From contig JAMPIT010000379.1 in NCBI GenBank assembly GCA_026261815.1, positions 7,328,001-7,392,000 of the forward strand: DNA of 64,000 nucleotides, read 5' to 3'. The DNA is from Monarcha castaneiventris obscurior (Eukaryota > Chordata > Aves > Passeriformes > Monarchidae). A model generated the notes under the pieces. The model made no database searches. It worked only from the letters and a program-made list of their open reading frames with translations, and was not told the origin of the DNA. Of this stretch, positions 50,234 through 64,000 are shown in pieces (position 1 is the stretch's first letter; the number at the start of each line of letters is the position of its first letter). A program made the position numbers and the translations under genes.

Positions 50234-53200
50234 TCAAAACTTAGGATAGACATACAGCTTGATTCATTGTTTTGGCAATTATCATCACAAGTGCAAGGCT
50301 GCTGAAAGATGGAAGTGAGACATCTCTTTAGACGAATACTCTGCTTAAAGGCCAGTGGTGCTATGTGGGAAATGAGAATTAATTTTTTACTGAATGACAT
50401 GCCTGTCAAGTGAAAGTATAAATGGAGTATCTCTTTCACCACCTATAGGTATAAATTTAAAATTCAAATCGTATTTGTAGGAAAATGAAACTTATTTACG
50501 TTGAGTCTGGGCATTGAAAAGTTCTTAAAAGAAGGATGAGAAATGTCAGTACTTACTTGTAATGTTCATTATTACCTGTTTGGGTTAATATATTCTGATT
50601 AATTTAAACATCTCATTTTCCTGCTACATTGTGTGCTTTCCATGGATCCTGATTATTTTCTTGTTTTTGTACAGGAGAAAAACAGTATACTAAAGGGTCA
50701 TCTAACTTTGCCTATGCTTGTTAGTTGAAGACTTTAATGAAAACCTGCTAATATGCCACCTGATGATGAACCTGGAACAATGCTAATATTTTTCTTCTTA
50801 TTGGCTGTATGTGTCTATTAGCATTCTAGATATTCATATGGACTGTGCATGAGTGAAGTGTAGGACTGAATTTCTTTTTGTAGCATACGTCTATCAGCAA
50901 AGTGACAGCAGAGCTTTCTGTGGTTGCTAATAAAACAGAGAGTACCCTTCCAGAGAAGTTTATCTGCATTGCAAAAATTGCAGTGGGACTAGGGATTTTT
51001 TCTGCTGTAGGGGAGGAAAAAAAGTTTATGCTGGTGAAATATTTTTTTTTTTAAATTTAATAAAGCATTTTACTTGTTATGTAATTCTGGATTGCATCTC
51101 TGCTTAATAATCTGATATTTGAATTTGCTTTGTACGAGCAGGGCATAATGACTGCACTGACAAGGTTTATTTGAGGATCTTTCCAGACTTCCCATTCAGA
51201 GTGGTTTGACATCCTCAGTTGAATTAACAGGTAGAAATAAAAAAATAACAGGCCACTGTGAAAACCATTTCATTTTTGATGAATCTGATTTATTCAAAAT
51301 AGTCACTGGACCAACAGTGAAGAGTAGACATAGCTTGCACCTCGTATCTGCCTACATGATGTGGGCACCCTGTAGAGGTGGGCACTTAGGAAATGGAGAG
51401 GACCAGCCAGGCGGAAGGGGTTAGACTTACCCTATTTGCAGACTAATTGTGTTCTTCGTGGGGCGCTTTGGATTCTTTCCAGATGATTAAACCCACAGCT
51501 GGGTGTTTCAGGAATTGTGTCTGTATTTTCTGGACAAATAACAATTTTCTTTTTTCTTTTTTTTTCACGAAACTTGCGTTTGCATCACTGCTGTTACGGA
51601 TATTCTCCATATGCAACACCACTGGTGCTATAGTCTAACGATGTGGACCTCATCATTCTGAAACTTTGTAGCAGACAGGCAACCATCTGCCACACTCAGT
51701 ATCTAAAGTCTTAGGTCTTGACTTTGTGTGTCATAGGTTTGGGTAGGTCCTAGTATGAGCTCCTACTGTATTTTTAAATTTTTTTTGTTGTTTTTACTTT
51801 CTACCGTAAAAATGCAGCAGTTACCAATCCTGCTTAAAAATCTAAGTACGAGGTTCTGAACACAGGGAACCAGGTGCATTCCACTGTGAGTTCTGTTGGT
51901 ATCTGAGACTCCTTTTCGCATTGCCTTCTGATGTGTACTCTGTTGACATGTACTTTTCCCCTCTAATCCCTTCATAGCAGCACCTCCCTAGAGTACCATC
52001 CAGCCAAATGCTATTTGCATGGAAATACAGGTTCAGAGAAGAGGGAAAGAGGGAAGGAAAGGAACATCTACCTGCATTGAGGAACTGAAAGCTGGTCAGG
52101 ATGCGTGTCTGGGGTCACCCATCACCTCAAGCATCACTCACTGGCTGTGAAATCTCAAACAGGGGAACTTGTTGCCAGCCTATGGCCTTATAAACAAGGG
52201 GAAGAAGAGGCCGACTGGTCAGAATCCAGTTTTGGTATAGTATTAGGTTGATGATCATCACTGATACTAAGGAGGTTGTTACATACATAAGGTATCTTTT
52301 GTGTCAGGCATTTTAAAATGCATGCCTGCAAGCAGTTGGCCTGTAGTAATATTCCATGATGAGGAATTTTTAGTGGTTGAAGACAAAAGTCTTTCTTGGT
52401 CTGGTTGACTTAAGCAAGCATTTATCTTCCTTGAATAAAAGCAAGCAAAATCTTACACCAGAGAACTGACACTAAAGAATTATTCTGCTTAAATTTAAGT
52501 TCTTATTGTTTTCAATTTTGATTCCCCTTGTTGCCAGAGTACTCTGACAATAATTTCCTAGAAGGTATTTCTAAATACTTTAGTCTATCCTTGTAGTTTG
52601 AAGCAGGAATGCTTTTAAGTATTTATTCCTTAGGACATATATATTTGGTATATTTCAAAGGAATGTAATTTCTAAGGTGTGTGTTAACTTGAGTCAAGTT
52701 AATTTTCTAGCATTAGGTCCCCTCTATACCTCCTCTCGTACTGCAGGCTAATAGAATCCTGTCCCCACTTTATTATATTTTCATGTTTCACTCTAGTCTT
52801 CTAAACACATGAGCCTGTGTTCATTACATATCAGACATTATATCAGACATTTCTGTAGCTTTAGGCTGTTCTTAATTGCTTTCATGTTAGGAGAGATCTC
52901 CTCAGCTAGAAGTAAGAATATTTTCTGTGACTATTATCAGGAGCTAAGATTTTTAACTTTCTTCACCATGCTAATGACCTTATTCTGTACTGCTTCCTAT
53001 GTATATTAGCCTTTTTCACTATGAAATAGTGAAATCATGTGTGGAGTTTCAAAGCAACTTGGATAATCCTCTCTAAAGTATGAGTGTTATTATCTCTGAG
53101 ACAGAATATAGTAGGATTTCATCAGAATAGTGTTTTTACTATAATTCCACTTTGTAATGTATTTCATTCATAACCAGTTCCAGGTTTTTTACTGCCTGTA

Positions 53201-55762
53201 TTTACTACTTTTGCAATATACAATAATTTATTATGTTTTAAAGATTATTATACCTATGGTATTTGCATGGGATGCATATCTATACATTATACCCATGCAT
53301 TTCTTGGAAAGTCATATCTAGTGATGTTTACTATTAAGTAATTTCATTATTTACTTGATATTCCTGTTATTTATTTGCAAAGGGATTACTTAATTTCTAT
53401 TGAATTGCTATTGACTTCTAGGGGCAGAGAATAATTTTCAAAGCAAGGAAAACATTCACTCATCTTAGACATACTTATGCATTCATAGATTCCCCCCACA
53501 CCTCTTCAGAGATGTGCAGATTCCCCACAGTGTCTCACATATATTGTTTTCAAACTGGAAATGGTTCTAAATGCTATGGTACCTCAAATCCTCAGAGAGA
53601 CACATACTGAAATTATTTGTGCATCATCAGTGTATTTTTCTTTCCTGTCCTCTGCTTTTCCAAATGCAAGTAAGTAGATGTAGTTTGATCTATCTTGTTT
53701 TGTCTATTCAGCCATTTTATTTACCATGTTTTATTTACCCAGTGTGTCCCCCCATTAATAAACAGCTGTGTTCCTGATGGTGGAAGAAGCATCTCTAGAA
53801 GATATTTCAGGTCTGAGAGAACTCCCTACTGCTGTCTTTTTTATTGAGCCTACCATGATTATGTACCTGATAGAAAGTTAGAAATACTGAAGCCAAGCAT
53901 TTTTTGCTAAGAATTTACATTGAAACTACACTCACAAACTAATTTGTACATTTCAGTTTTCCTTCAGAACCACATGATACATGATAATGGCTTTTTCAGG
54001 CATGTTTCCTAAATCTGTTGGGCTGTAGTTTAGCACTTCTTGTTTCCTAAAGTTATTTTATTTCTTTAAATGGCCTCATATGTCCAAGTATGTCATGATG
54101 GTTGATTTTACAGCTCTTCATTTCTGATCCCAGTTACAAACTTTTGTACTGAAAAGTTACTCAAGGGGGTATTTTTTGTGGGTTTTTTTGTCTTTTTCTT
54201 AGTATGTTACATTACTTAGACTTTTTTCACTGCATTTTTTTATTATGTCACCTGATATTTTTCTCTGGTTTATATTTAATTCATATAAATATATTCAAAT
54301 TTTAAATTAATTTTTCATAATCTATATTATGTTAATTATTTACTAATTATTTGGATCCTCCATAATAGTTTCCTGTTACCTTTTTTCTTGATTATCTAGC
54401 TATTATAATTCTCCATTATTTGTGTTTCTTTCACATTCTCTATCAAAATTCCTTTTTCTCTTTTTCAATATAGTAGTAAAGCATTTTTTCATTGATCTTT
54501 TTCATTTTTCTAAATTACCTGTGCCCCATAGTATTCAGATCTCATTTAATCACTCTTGTTACCATGCAACTATCATGATGCTTTGAAACTGCCTTTATAT
54601 TCATATACTGATGGGTTTTATTTTAAAAAATTATTATCCTTCTCATCAATGTCCATTGTCCTTCAACTGGTTGCATCAGAAAATATTTTCCTAGCCTCAA
54701 TGGGGTTTTTTATCTTTTATCAACTTTTTTACTGACACCTAATGTGTCTTTCATTTGTGATTTTTGAAGTCCACAGTCATTTTAAGCTTTTCCTACAAGC
54801 TGTCTTTAGCACAGGCAAAACTAAGACTATTAAGGCTTAACTGCAATCCATTGTATCTGTTCAAAAACTTCATTCTGTCCATATAAACCAAGTTCAAGGG
54901 CACCTCGCAAGCTTAGCCTGAAATCTCCAAAATTTGGAATAAACATTATAACTTCTTTCTGCCACAGAAATATGTTGCAGTTTGGAAATGACAATAGATT
55001 TCTATAATAAAGTCTGCTTTTTTGTGAGCAAAAGAAAAAGAGCTTTGCACAATACAAGATAGATTTTTCAGCTGTGTCATAAAAACCTATCTTTGTAGGT
55101 AGTATTACCTGAATTATGGAGTCTGCACTGAGACTGTCTCCTGAGAAATTCCGTCTGACTGTGTCTTGCAAGCAGCTCTACTTTCTGGATCTGAAAATGT
55201 CGTGGATATGAACTCAGGAGCTGTTTGCTCATCCTGTTTAAAATAGGGATACCTGAACGTAGAGCTAGGGCACTTAGGCACTGAAAGAACTGCCCAGAAA
55301 GAAGGCTGGCTATCTTCTACCTGCTTCTGCTGGCAGAGTTTGGAGTTGTATTTTGGATCTCTCAATATAAAGTTAGATCTAAGTGTTTTCATTTAAAACA
55401 CAATATAAGTTTGTATTGAAAAGGAAACTGAATCCAATTCTAAACCCAAGTAACCTATCTTTTTATTTTCCTTAATCAGACAACATAAGTGTACTACATG
55501 GACAAGAGCATGTCCACATGATATTTTTCAAGAAGAGCCAGTTTAACACTGTAAAATTGACTGGCATGAACCATCTTAAGTCTGGGAACTCTGCAGCTCT
55601 GCTCATGGTGTTGCACTGCAAAGCACAGCTGCAAACCCTCCTGTCTGTAGCTAGGCTGTGTTTGACTGCCTTAGATTACAGATTCTCTGCTGTCCTGTAC
55701 TGGCAAATTGCTGACACAACCCCACAAACAGTCATAGCCTAAGATACAATTTCCTTTCCAGG
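50231..55762. other. AT-rich host DNA, no gene seen
   Basis: No exon supported. Low-complexity T-rich DNA near 54160-54500. Confidence 0.5.
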
Positions 55763-55861
55763 TGCACTAAGGGACATGGATTATTAGTGGACTTGGTAGT
55801 GCTGGGTTAGTGATGACCTTACAAGTCTTTTCCAACCCAAATGATTTTATGATTCTGTGAC
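55763..55861 (+). mobile_element. CR1 LINE 3'-tail fragment
   Basis: About 100 bp: gggacatggattattagtgg, acttggtagtgctgggttag, cttttccaacccaaatgatt and gattctgtgac. Plus orientation, heavily 5'-truncated. Confidence 0.88.
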
Positions 55862-58800
55862 TTTTAATTTATGCTCATCAAGAACTAATGGTGTTTGTCT
55901 TAACATGTTTCTATAAAAACATTCATGCTTTTCATCTCACTGTTCTTGAGATTAGTCAGGAAAGAACTTGATAGAGCGTATCAATACAAAGAACCATTTG
56001 TACCACCGTTGAAAACTGGTTCATACATCTACACTGAAACTGATGTGACTGTAAATGTTAGAGCTGCCTTACCAATGTCTAAACAATACTGAGAGCTTTG
56101 AAGAGAGAGAAATCAGAGGGAAAAACACCTGTTGGACCAGGTAAACAATTTGGGGTTATTTGTTCCACTATGGGACAATGTTTATCCACAATTGACTTAG
56201 ACGTACTTGGTTCTTTTAGAGATTAATGGAGCTTCACTGTCAGCACCTCAATTCCTCTGTTAATACTACTTCTCGCCATCTCCACTTCAGAAAAAAGTAG
56301 ATGGGCTTTTCATTTTATCCAGATTATACTACAAGAAGACAATAAACAGCTTCTTTTTTGTATCCCCTAGAAATGCTGCCATCCCAGTCTTCTCCCTTTT
56401 TGTATACTTTTGAATGCCTACCTACAAGATGCTTAAGCAAATCTGTATAGGGTCCTTCCCTTTAACTCCTGCAATGAAAGAGGAAAAGGTTTGGCTTCTA
56501 AGTCAGAATTGGCTTCTGTACATGTAATAATTAATACTAATACTACTACTAATAGTAATTATTGTTACTGTTACTAAATTATTATACTACATATCTAAAA
56601 TATTTGTACTATTCACCCTGACAGAGAGAGTGTGTTTCTCTTTATTTTCTCATACACATTTTCTTTTTCTCTTTTTAAATTTATGGAAATTCCTAGTTAG
56701 GAAGGATGAGCCAAAGCTTCCCATTGCACGGAGGCAACAGGAAGAAAAAGCAGACAACCCTGAAAATGTGCAGAAAATCATGTAGTCTACTTTAGTTGGA
56801 CTGACAATTCCAGAATTAAGCCCTATTAACTATATGCAAAGTGAAGACTGGTAGGATTTAGGTATATTGGGTTGTGTCCCCAAGGTTTTTATGGTCAGAC
56901 AGGTAGTGGGATTTAGACGTATCGGTATTAAGTGCCCTGTCATTTTTCTTGAGACCGATGTCAGAATTGCTTTGCATCAACCAAGAGTCATTTGAATGGG
57001 GGAACTATAATGAATAAAGCAGATTAATATTAAAATGCTTGCAATTCAATATGCTTTCAGACTAATGTTTTCCCTGAGGATATTTTCAGATCTTAGGGCA
57101 ATAAAATCATAAGATTAAATGTGACAGCTTGAAAATTACACAGAAGATAAGAAGATTCCTTGTAGAGGAATTTGTGTTTTCTACTCAAAAAATCACACTA
57201 GGTTGCTATCCAGATCTAGAAACTCAGAATTTACCTTTTCTTTTACCAGCAGCATTTTGTTCTTTACCTCATTGATATGAATTTGCCTCATGTCCTGGTA
57301 GTGTGCTCACCATTTGGTCTGCCTGGCCTGCAAAAATCCTGTTCATCCTTCAGCTTCTGAACATGGTATCTCAGATCCAGGCAGCTGCCCAAAAGGGTGA
57401 TCCTGAAACAGTGCTAGATTCCTTATTTCTTTATTTCCTTTTCTCTTTCCTCCTTTTGATTGTCTGAGCTGTACTTAAGAAAGAGAGATAGTATGAAGAG
57501 TTGGTTGAGTTCAAACAAGGAGGTCTGAGTAGTAGAGTAGTAAAATAAATTGGTGGTCATCACAGTGGGAGACGCTTAGCAGATACTGCTTCCAAGGTCT
57601 TAGAGTGCTACTCAACAACAAAATAATGATTCATCAATGTTAAGCAAAATATAGCTTTGAATGTCATTGATTATTTTGGTACTGTAAGAGTATTCATATA
57701 TGGGAATACCCAAATCTTGTCACAGAAGGTCTGATAATACTGGATACTAGTATAGAGTATATGTAGGGCACGTTGTGTCCTTGTTTATTTGAAAGATGTA
57801 AGGGAGGCTCTCGGTCAGAGTCCTAGTTACAGTACAAGTCCAATGGATCCTGCATATCTAAATCACTTTGTCTACTGTATTCTGTAATTTTTCAATTTCC
57901 TTGAGTTTGTGAAACATGCCCATTTCACGGTACTTTCCTACTTCTTATTTCTTTCTTGTTTTACATCTGTCTCTGCCCACCAGTACAGGCTCAGATCAGA
58001 CAGCTTGCTTCCGACTCTATTGATTTAGCTACAATTAGGACTAAAGAAACTACCCAAAACTTTTTACTCCTATGGAGTGGAGAGAAACAGCTTTCTGCTT
58101 CAGCAAATGCTTATGCATATTTATTGAATAGCTTCTTTGTGGATGTTATGATGAGCTTGCTTATCAGAGAAAATGACTTTTAAGTAGTTTCAGATCTCAA
58201 TTATCTGTGATTCCAGTTAGGAATTTAATAAATGCTGAAGCTTTTTAAATCTTTCACTTATTCATAATGTAGCATGACAATAAACAGCTGGTGACAGTGG
58301 AAAAATTCAACAGGATTCTACTGTCTAGATTAATTTCTTTTTTTTTTCATTAGTTTGCAGACCCTGCATCTGTGACCATGACTTGTCTAACTTCAGAGAA
58401 CTCATTATTACTTCCATTGTGCTCTAGCAGTTTTCATCCTTCACAGTCAGAGGTGGGAAACTGCTTTTGAAGAATTTCCATGCTCAGGAGAGGGATAAAC
58501 ATTCTTTTGTAGTTTCATGCTGCAATAGGACAGCCAGGTCTTCTTAAATAGAAGAATAAAAGTACAACAGCGTTAGAGAGACACACTTACCAGTGTTTCA
58601 TTTTACCTTCCTACAGGAAGTTAAAACTGTTTTCATACTTTAAAGACTATACGCATTCTGGCTTAAATTTTTGGGAGATTTCTCAGCCTTCTGGCAACAT
58701 CTGAGGAGCTTCTCTGAGTTTTGCAGATGTGTCACGACTCCTGAGGCCAGCTGTGTAGCACTAGTTGAAGGGCTGCTGAGTGTCAGGAGATTGCAGTAGC

Positions 58801-61479
58801 TCCTGCAGTGCACGTTCCCTGGGCTTGCACTGCCCCATTGCCGTGTTCAAGGCAGCATGATGGACATTTCAAGGAGGCACAGACTTGTAGAACAAGCAGA
58901 TATCAGAAGTGTGTGCACAAGTGCTGCTGACATTGAGGCTTCCAGATCATCCAGGTCCTGGATGTATTAAATATATCACAGAGACACAGAATTTACCGTA
59001 CAAGAAAAAAATGCAGAAAATGCTGAATTTATGTAATCCAGCTGTTATTCAGTGTATTTGCATATGCTTCTATGTGAGGAAAGATAGCAATTTTTGACAT
59101 TTGAATCAACTAAAACTTCTTACATAGCTATATACCATCTCCAGTAATTGTTTCCTCAATAAAATAATTTTTTTCTGTCTTCTGGTCTGTTTTGCTGTAG
59201 GAAAAAACCAGGAAGTGGTTACTTTTTTTTTTTTTAATTATTTTCCCCAATAGGTGGTAACTTATATCAAACTAGGTCATTATCAGGATTATAAGTACTT
59301 TTTAGCTTTTTAGCTGTGTGTTTACTGTATTGCTTTCTTATGTGAGTAGGAGAATAAGTGGAAATTATTTTGATCGAAAGTGTGCAAAAAGCGATGAAAT
59401 TTTGGTCCTGGTTACAAAAAATTTACATTTTTGTCAATGACAGAAGAAACGTACTTTGGACATGGCCTGTGAGGACAGGGACTAATTTATAAATAAATTT
59501 ACAGATGGAGCCATACTTCATGATGCATAATTCTTTAAACTTCTGCACCATGGGTTCTGTCTTTTCAGTCTTTTTAAATGTCAGGCATAATTTTTTCTTT
59601 CTTATCTTGAGAGTTGTTTCATTATAATATCAGGTCCCAGATACTTCTAGACTTCTGCATCTTTGAAGCACTTCATCCATCATATAGGCCAAAGATATTA
59701 TAATGCTTGGCTTGATGCATATGAAAATCCCTCTTATCATGCTTATGATGCATCAATGGATTTCTACATTCCAGTTTTCTCAATTAAAACATTGTCTTCA
59801 GAGTACAGGATTTAATGTGCTTTTAATCATTTGGCCAATGATTATAGACTTTTCCTTGCTGGACTTTTGCCATTCATTTAGAAAAAAAAGGTTTATTTTT
59901 TAATGGAGCAAATGTGTTATTTATCATTATCTTTTTCTATAGATGCAATTTCCTAAGAAAAGATCGTGAGTGGAAGTAATGCAGGCATGCTGGTTTTGAA
60001 GGTTAAATGTTTTCAGGGGAGATCATAATTAGAGATACCAGTTTCATAATTTTATGGGTTTGATTTATTTTCCCTTTGAGCACTTCTGTCTGTTCCAGGC
60101 TATGGGAACTTTCTGTCTAAATCAGTAAATTAGAGCAATTTATGATGGCAAATATGAATTGAGTTTCCTGTATATCTTAAGAAAATATATGTGTCATCAT
60201 CATCACTAATGAAACACTGGTGATAAAACAAATAATTTGTACATTTGGAATGTCACACAAAGCAGGGTTTTTTTCAGGCATAATACACGTTTTCCCTCCA
60301 GTGCTTTTTTCTACCAGTGCATGATTGCCAGCTCCTCAGCAAAACTTCTGCAGCTCCAGTAATGGAATTTTTTCTGAATCACAGTAAGAATTATCTCTGC
60401 TGGAGTTCAGCCCTGATAAATTCTGTCAGCACAATGTCTATGCCCCGTGAAAGTCCTGTTTCAAGGGTGAATTTTAGTCTTTTGGATAACATTTACATCT
60501 TGCAGCTAGCAAACTACTTGTACTTGAGTACCCTTGTGCATCTGAATCACAGCACTGGTGGAAGCCTGCCAGTTTTATGAAGAGTAAGATTTTTGCTAAA
60601 TGTACATTTTATAATACCACTTAAGCAAAAATAAGAGGCAGAGGCTTAATAAAATAGTTTATCACTGCAAAAAACAATTCTAAAAAAATTCCTACAAGGT
60701 GAGCAGCACCTTAGAAATGTATTTAAGACTTGTTTTTTGTAGCTGTCTCCCCTTATTTATATGAATGAAACAACAGAAATGTAACCATAACCATTTAGAA
60801 ATTACACATGACAATCATTCATTTGCTGCTCTGCACTTTCCTGTTCTTTGTCACAATGGACACAAAATGGACACAAAGGGAACCAAAAATCAATGAAATC
60901 ATCTTATCCCTGCCAAGAAGAAATACACAGCACATACTGGAAGTCTGATGTTCAATATAAGCAATTTTATGTTTTCTTTAAAGAGATGGTCAGTGAAAAC
61001 TTTAAATATTGTCCATAACACCAGTAGTAATAAGTAACCTAAACAAATTAGTCCAAATAATCTGAATAGAAATTAAAGCTTAAATTTGTCCTTTTCACAC
61101 ATCTGTGTGTTCGCTTATAGTAAATGAAACTGTTTTGAAGCTGGTATCTGGGCTGCGCCCAGTTTCAGTAGCTTTAATGGCCAAAGCATTAATATTTTTA
61201 AATTGCTTTTCAAAATGGTCTGTACCTTCCTAGTTCATTTTTTCTTTTGCATTTTCTGTATAAATGCAACATTTTGGAGCACAACTAATTTGCTTTTCTT
61301 GTGCAGTTCTGGTTTAAATGTTAGATCTGCATGCCCAACCCGTATACAGAGTGCATTAATATTTGACATGTAATTAATGTATCCATAGTCACATTTTTGT
61401 GAATATAACGCTGGATTTGTTTTTTGTTGCTGCAGATTAAAAAAGCATATAAGGTGAAATTTAATTTACATGAAAATTA
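55862..61479. other. AT-rich host DNA, no gene seen
   Basis: A slightly GC-richer patch at 58690-58900 has no recognisable coding. A TACTAA-like simple repeat lies near 56525-56590. Confidence 0.5.
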
Positions 61480-62015
61480 GTTTTTAAAAAAGGTAATTCA
61501 GGAAAACATGTCAGAATGAACCTTGAGAGATCATCTTGTACAATCCTTCCCTAGAGCATGAGATCAGCTGTATTTGAACCAATCCTAGAATATCTTTACT
61601 TAATGGGCTCTTAGAAAAGAAGATCACAACTTCCTTAGTTGATTTCTGTGAATTGCTCAATGGTTTCTACTCCTGGAAAATTCTTCCTCATGTGTAACTT
61701 AAGTCATCCTCACTCTGAATTAATTGCATATGTTTGCATGTGTATATGTATTTATATGTGTATATTTAAAAGTGTATGTCTGCATGTGCTGCCTTTTCTC
61801 TCTTCTGGGCTAGACGGACTTAAATTCTCACAGTCTATAGGTCAGATTTTTGGGTGTTAGATCATTCTTATTGCCATCCCCTGAACTGTCTCCATCTGCT
61901 TCGTGTTTGTTTCCTTGATGTATTGTACACAAAACTATAAACAGTAGACCACAGGAGGCTTTTGTAGTGCTTGAACAGATTGGATGGAGCAAATGCTCCT
62001 TTATTGTAGTTATCT
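61480..62015 (-). mobile_element. Probable ancient CR1-like LINE remnant
   Basis: On the minus strand the order of weakly preserved blocks follows a CR1 3' region: gagagatcatcttgtacaat, then gatcacaacttcc, then ctcctggaaaattcttcctc, then ccctgaactgtctccatctg. Divergence is high, so this is an old copy. Ends are approximate. Confidence 0.5.
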
Positions 62016-64000
62016 CAAGCCATCCTCCATTGGCAGTGTAAGCTAGATAAACCAAATTTTGGCTACTCCAAGAGCCTTGTTTCTAAAATTAAAATGAAAA
62101 CTTTACTAGTAGCTTGTGTTGGGGAGCAGAATCACACTCCAGTCTCTGAAGTAAAGATAATCTGTGCATAGTAATTAATTATTGTCAATGATATTTCAGA
62201 TATTGTAGCAGTCTGAGGGTCTCAACATCAACACCCCCTACCCCACCCCAAGCCTCCAACCCACAACAGTGCAGGGACAGCTGTGTTTGTACAATACACT
62301 GTGTGTGTGTGTACATGTCTGTGTGTTCACAAAAACACTGTACTAATCTGGCCAAGCTTGTTCTTCATACGTTCTCACAAATTAGTGAGTGAAAAATACA
62401 GCGAGGTTCTTTTGAAGGTAAGACACAATGAAGCTCCTGACCCTTCCTACTCTCTTAGGATTAGTGCACCATTATGTTCAATACTGTCCATTTACTGAGC
62501 TATTGATACATAGAACAATAAGGAATATTTATTCTCCTTTCAATGGCAGGATGGCTTAATCATGGATATGATTGTGTGACTGGGGGTGCACCCTCAGTGA
62601 CTTTTAACACATAAAATGCATCTCCATTTACCTTATCATTTTTATTTCTTTGGTGTACTTTCTCATGTGGATAAATATACTCTGCTGTAAGGGAAAACTT
62701 ATTTTTGGTATATTCGTCTAATATTTCTCAAAGAAAAATTATGTAATTGAGAAATATACAAGCTTGATGAGATTTTCAGAAAAGTCAAATTTAAGTCCAG
62801 CATTAGAGTTTTGAGTCTGTGTTGCTCTGATATTTTTGAATTTAGAAACACAGACTACTATGCTAAGCTGCAAAGATTCCCTCTGTCTGATGTTTCAAGA
62901 ATATTGAAAAATCTAGATTGGTTTTATATATATAAATTTATATAAATGTATTCCAAAATAGGCACGTATGATCATGGTCATGCAGATAATGTTTTCAACA
63001 AGTCTCTAAAACATTTAAAAGCTTACTCCTGGAAAAAAAAATGTGAGCTATGTTCTCTCTCACTTTCTGCAGAATATCTCATCTTCCATGTCTGTCTTTT
63101 AGGCACTCATTTAGCAATTTCTTGCATGTTGCCAGATTGCTGTTCCTGTTTGATACTGCACTGTTTTTGGTGGGACACAATTCAGACACAGCAGCCTATC
63201 AACTATTGATCAGTGCTGAGGGTGTTCTACCTCCCCATGGCAAGGACTACCTTGATAATACTAATGTATTATCACAATATACAGGTATTACTGAAGTCGA
63301 TCCTGTTGCACTGTATTTTCTGTATTTATTTAAAGACTAAACCTGCTTTTAAAATTTGCTTGCATATTCTCATGCTTTTTCAGATTTTAAAATCAGATTT
63401 TAAAAATCAGATTTTTTTTATTACAGTGGGTAACCTGGTGTATATGTTCTGTTCTATAGCTCAGAATTACCATGCTCTGCTTAGTAGTGAGGACGTTAAT
63501 ATGCATTGTGTGCAGCAGCAGACAGCTGTGCTCAAGAACTGAAACACCTGTGGGTGTAGATAAAACAAAACAAAAAACTTTTAATTTCATTTTCAGTTCA
63601 GAGCTTTAAAAGTTCCAGGGAATTGTATGAAAGTAAAAATTAATACTAGATTAATGCTAGTATTTTGTAAGTCATATCAAAAGCTGCTGGTTTTGTATAG
63701 TGTGAATCAGGTTTGAAGCACTTTGCAAAAACAAGAGGCTGACAGGAAATTAAATTCTGAATAAGAAATAAATATCAAGACTATTATGTTGGGGCTTTTA
63801 TTCATTGAGGAAAACCCCAATGAATTCTGCTGATATTAGAATGCAGTGAATGGGATTGAATATCTCTCACTTGATTATTTTTATATCTGCTGAAATGTTA
63901 TTATAATCAAATAAAGTTCATAAACTTTTCATGTTTACAATATTTCAGAGCTTTTGTCCCGGTTAAAAGCTTTCTCCATCAAAAGTAGTTGCAAAACAGT
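62016..64000. other. AT-rich host DNA, no gene seen
   Basis: A short (TG)n near 62300-62334 and an AT-rich dyad at 62925-62945. No exon or RNA gene supported. Confidence 0.5.

Noticed and set aside
50047..50442. His/Thr-repeat protein-like frame
   Set aside because: Translation of the (TG)n microsatellite.
52690..53030. Possible ancient CR1-like blocks
   Set aside because: Similarity too weak and unordered to support a call by eye.
55100..55390. Slightly GC-richer stretch with a 92-codon minus-strand frame
   Set aside because: No splice-site pattern, motif or family resemblance that would support an exon.
1..64000. CRISPR arrays, operons, bacterial or phage genes
   Set aside because: No repeat-spacer pattern or dense coding; composition and repeats are those of a vertebrate nuclear genome.

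Overview
This window looks like bird nuclear DNA. It is AT-rich, has no recognisable host exon, and carries several CR1 LINE fragments plus LTR families that I associate with bird (perhaps songbird) genomes. No single sequence proves the species. Everything here was read by eye; no database search was run.

The main object is a young, defective endogenous retrovirus (ERV) at 3011-9446, lying on the minus strand. It has two 342-bp LTRs that differ at one base, a primer-binding site that matches the 3' end of tRNA-Phe, a polypurine tract, and gag, pol and env in the usual order. Gag and Pol resemble alpharetroviruses: the MA start, a PPPPY late motif, and integrase with HHCC and D,D-35-E. Env instead has gammaretroviral-type features: a CXXC motif in SU that now contains a stop, a CX6CC motif in TM, and an immunosuppressive-type segment. 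One internal deletion joins the start of capsid to the middle of reverse transcriptase, so capsid C-terminus, nucleocapsid, protease and the RT N-terminus are gone. Pol and env otherwise keep their frames without indels but hold seven stops. Each stop can be explained as a TGG tryptophan codon changed by G-to-A. The only LTR difference is also G-to-A in a GG context. That points to cytidine-deaminase hypermutation before integration, not slow decay.

The rest is host intergenic or intronic DNA with older repeats: an ERV LTR (15161-15688), a long LTR-like element holding a 65-codon ORF (36301-37646), and a clean 460-bp solo LTR with a 4-bp target duplication (38355-38814). There is a pair of diverged ~290-bp direct repeats (38931-39224 and 40278-40555). 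CR1 copies lie near 20.9, 23.4, 28.8-29.8, 33.2, 40.6-41.1, 42.7-44.3, 55.8 and (older) 61.5-62.0 kb. Microsatellites and short tandem duplications are also present.

Nothing here is an operon or a working multi-gene system. The gag, pol and env remnants would have come from one proviral transcript driven by the right-hand LTR.
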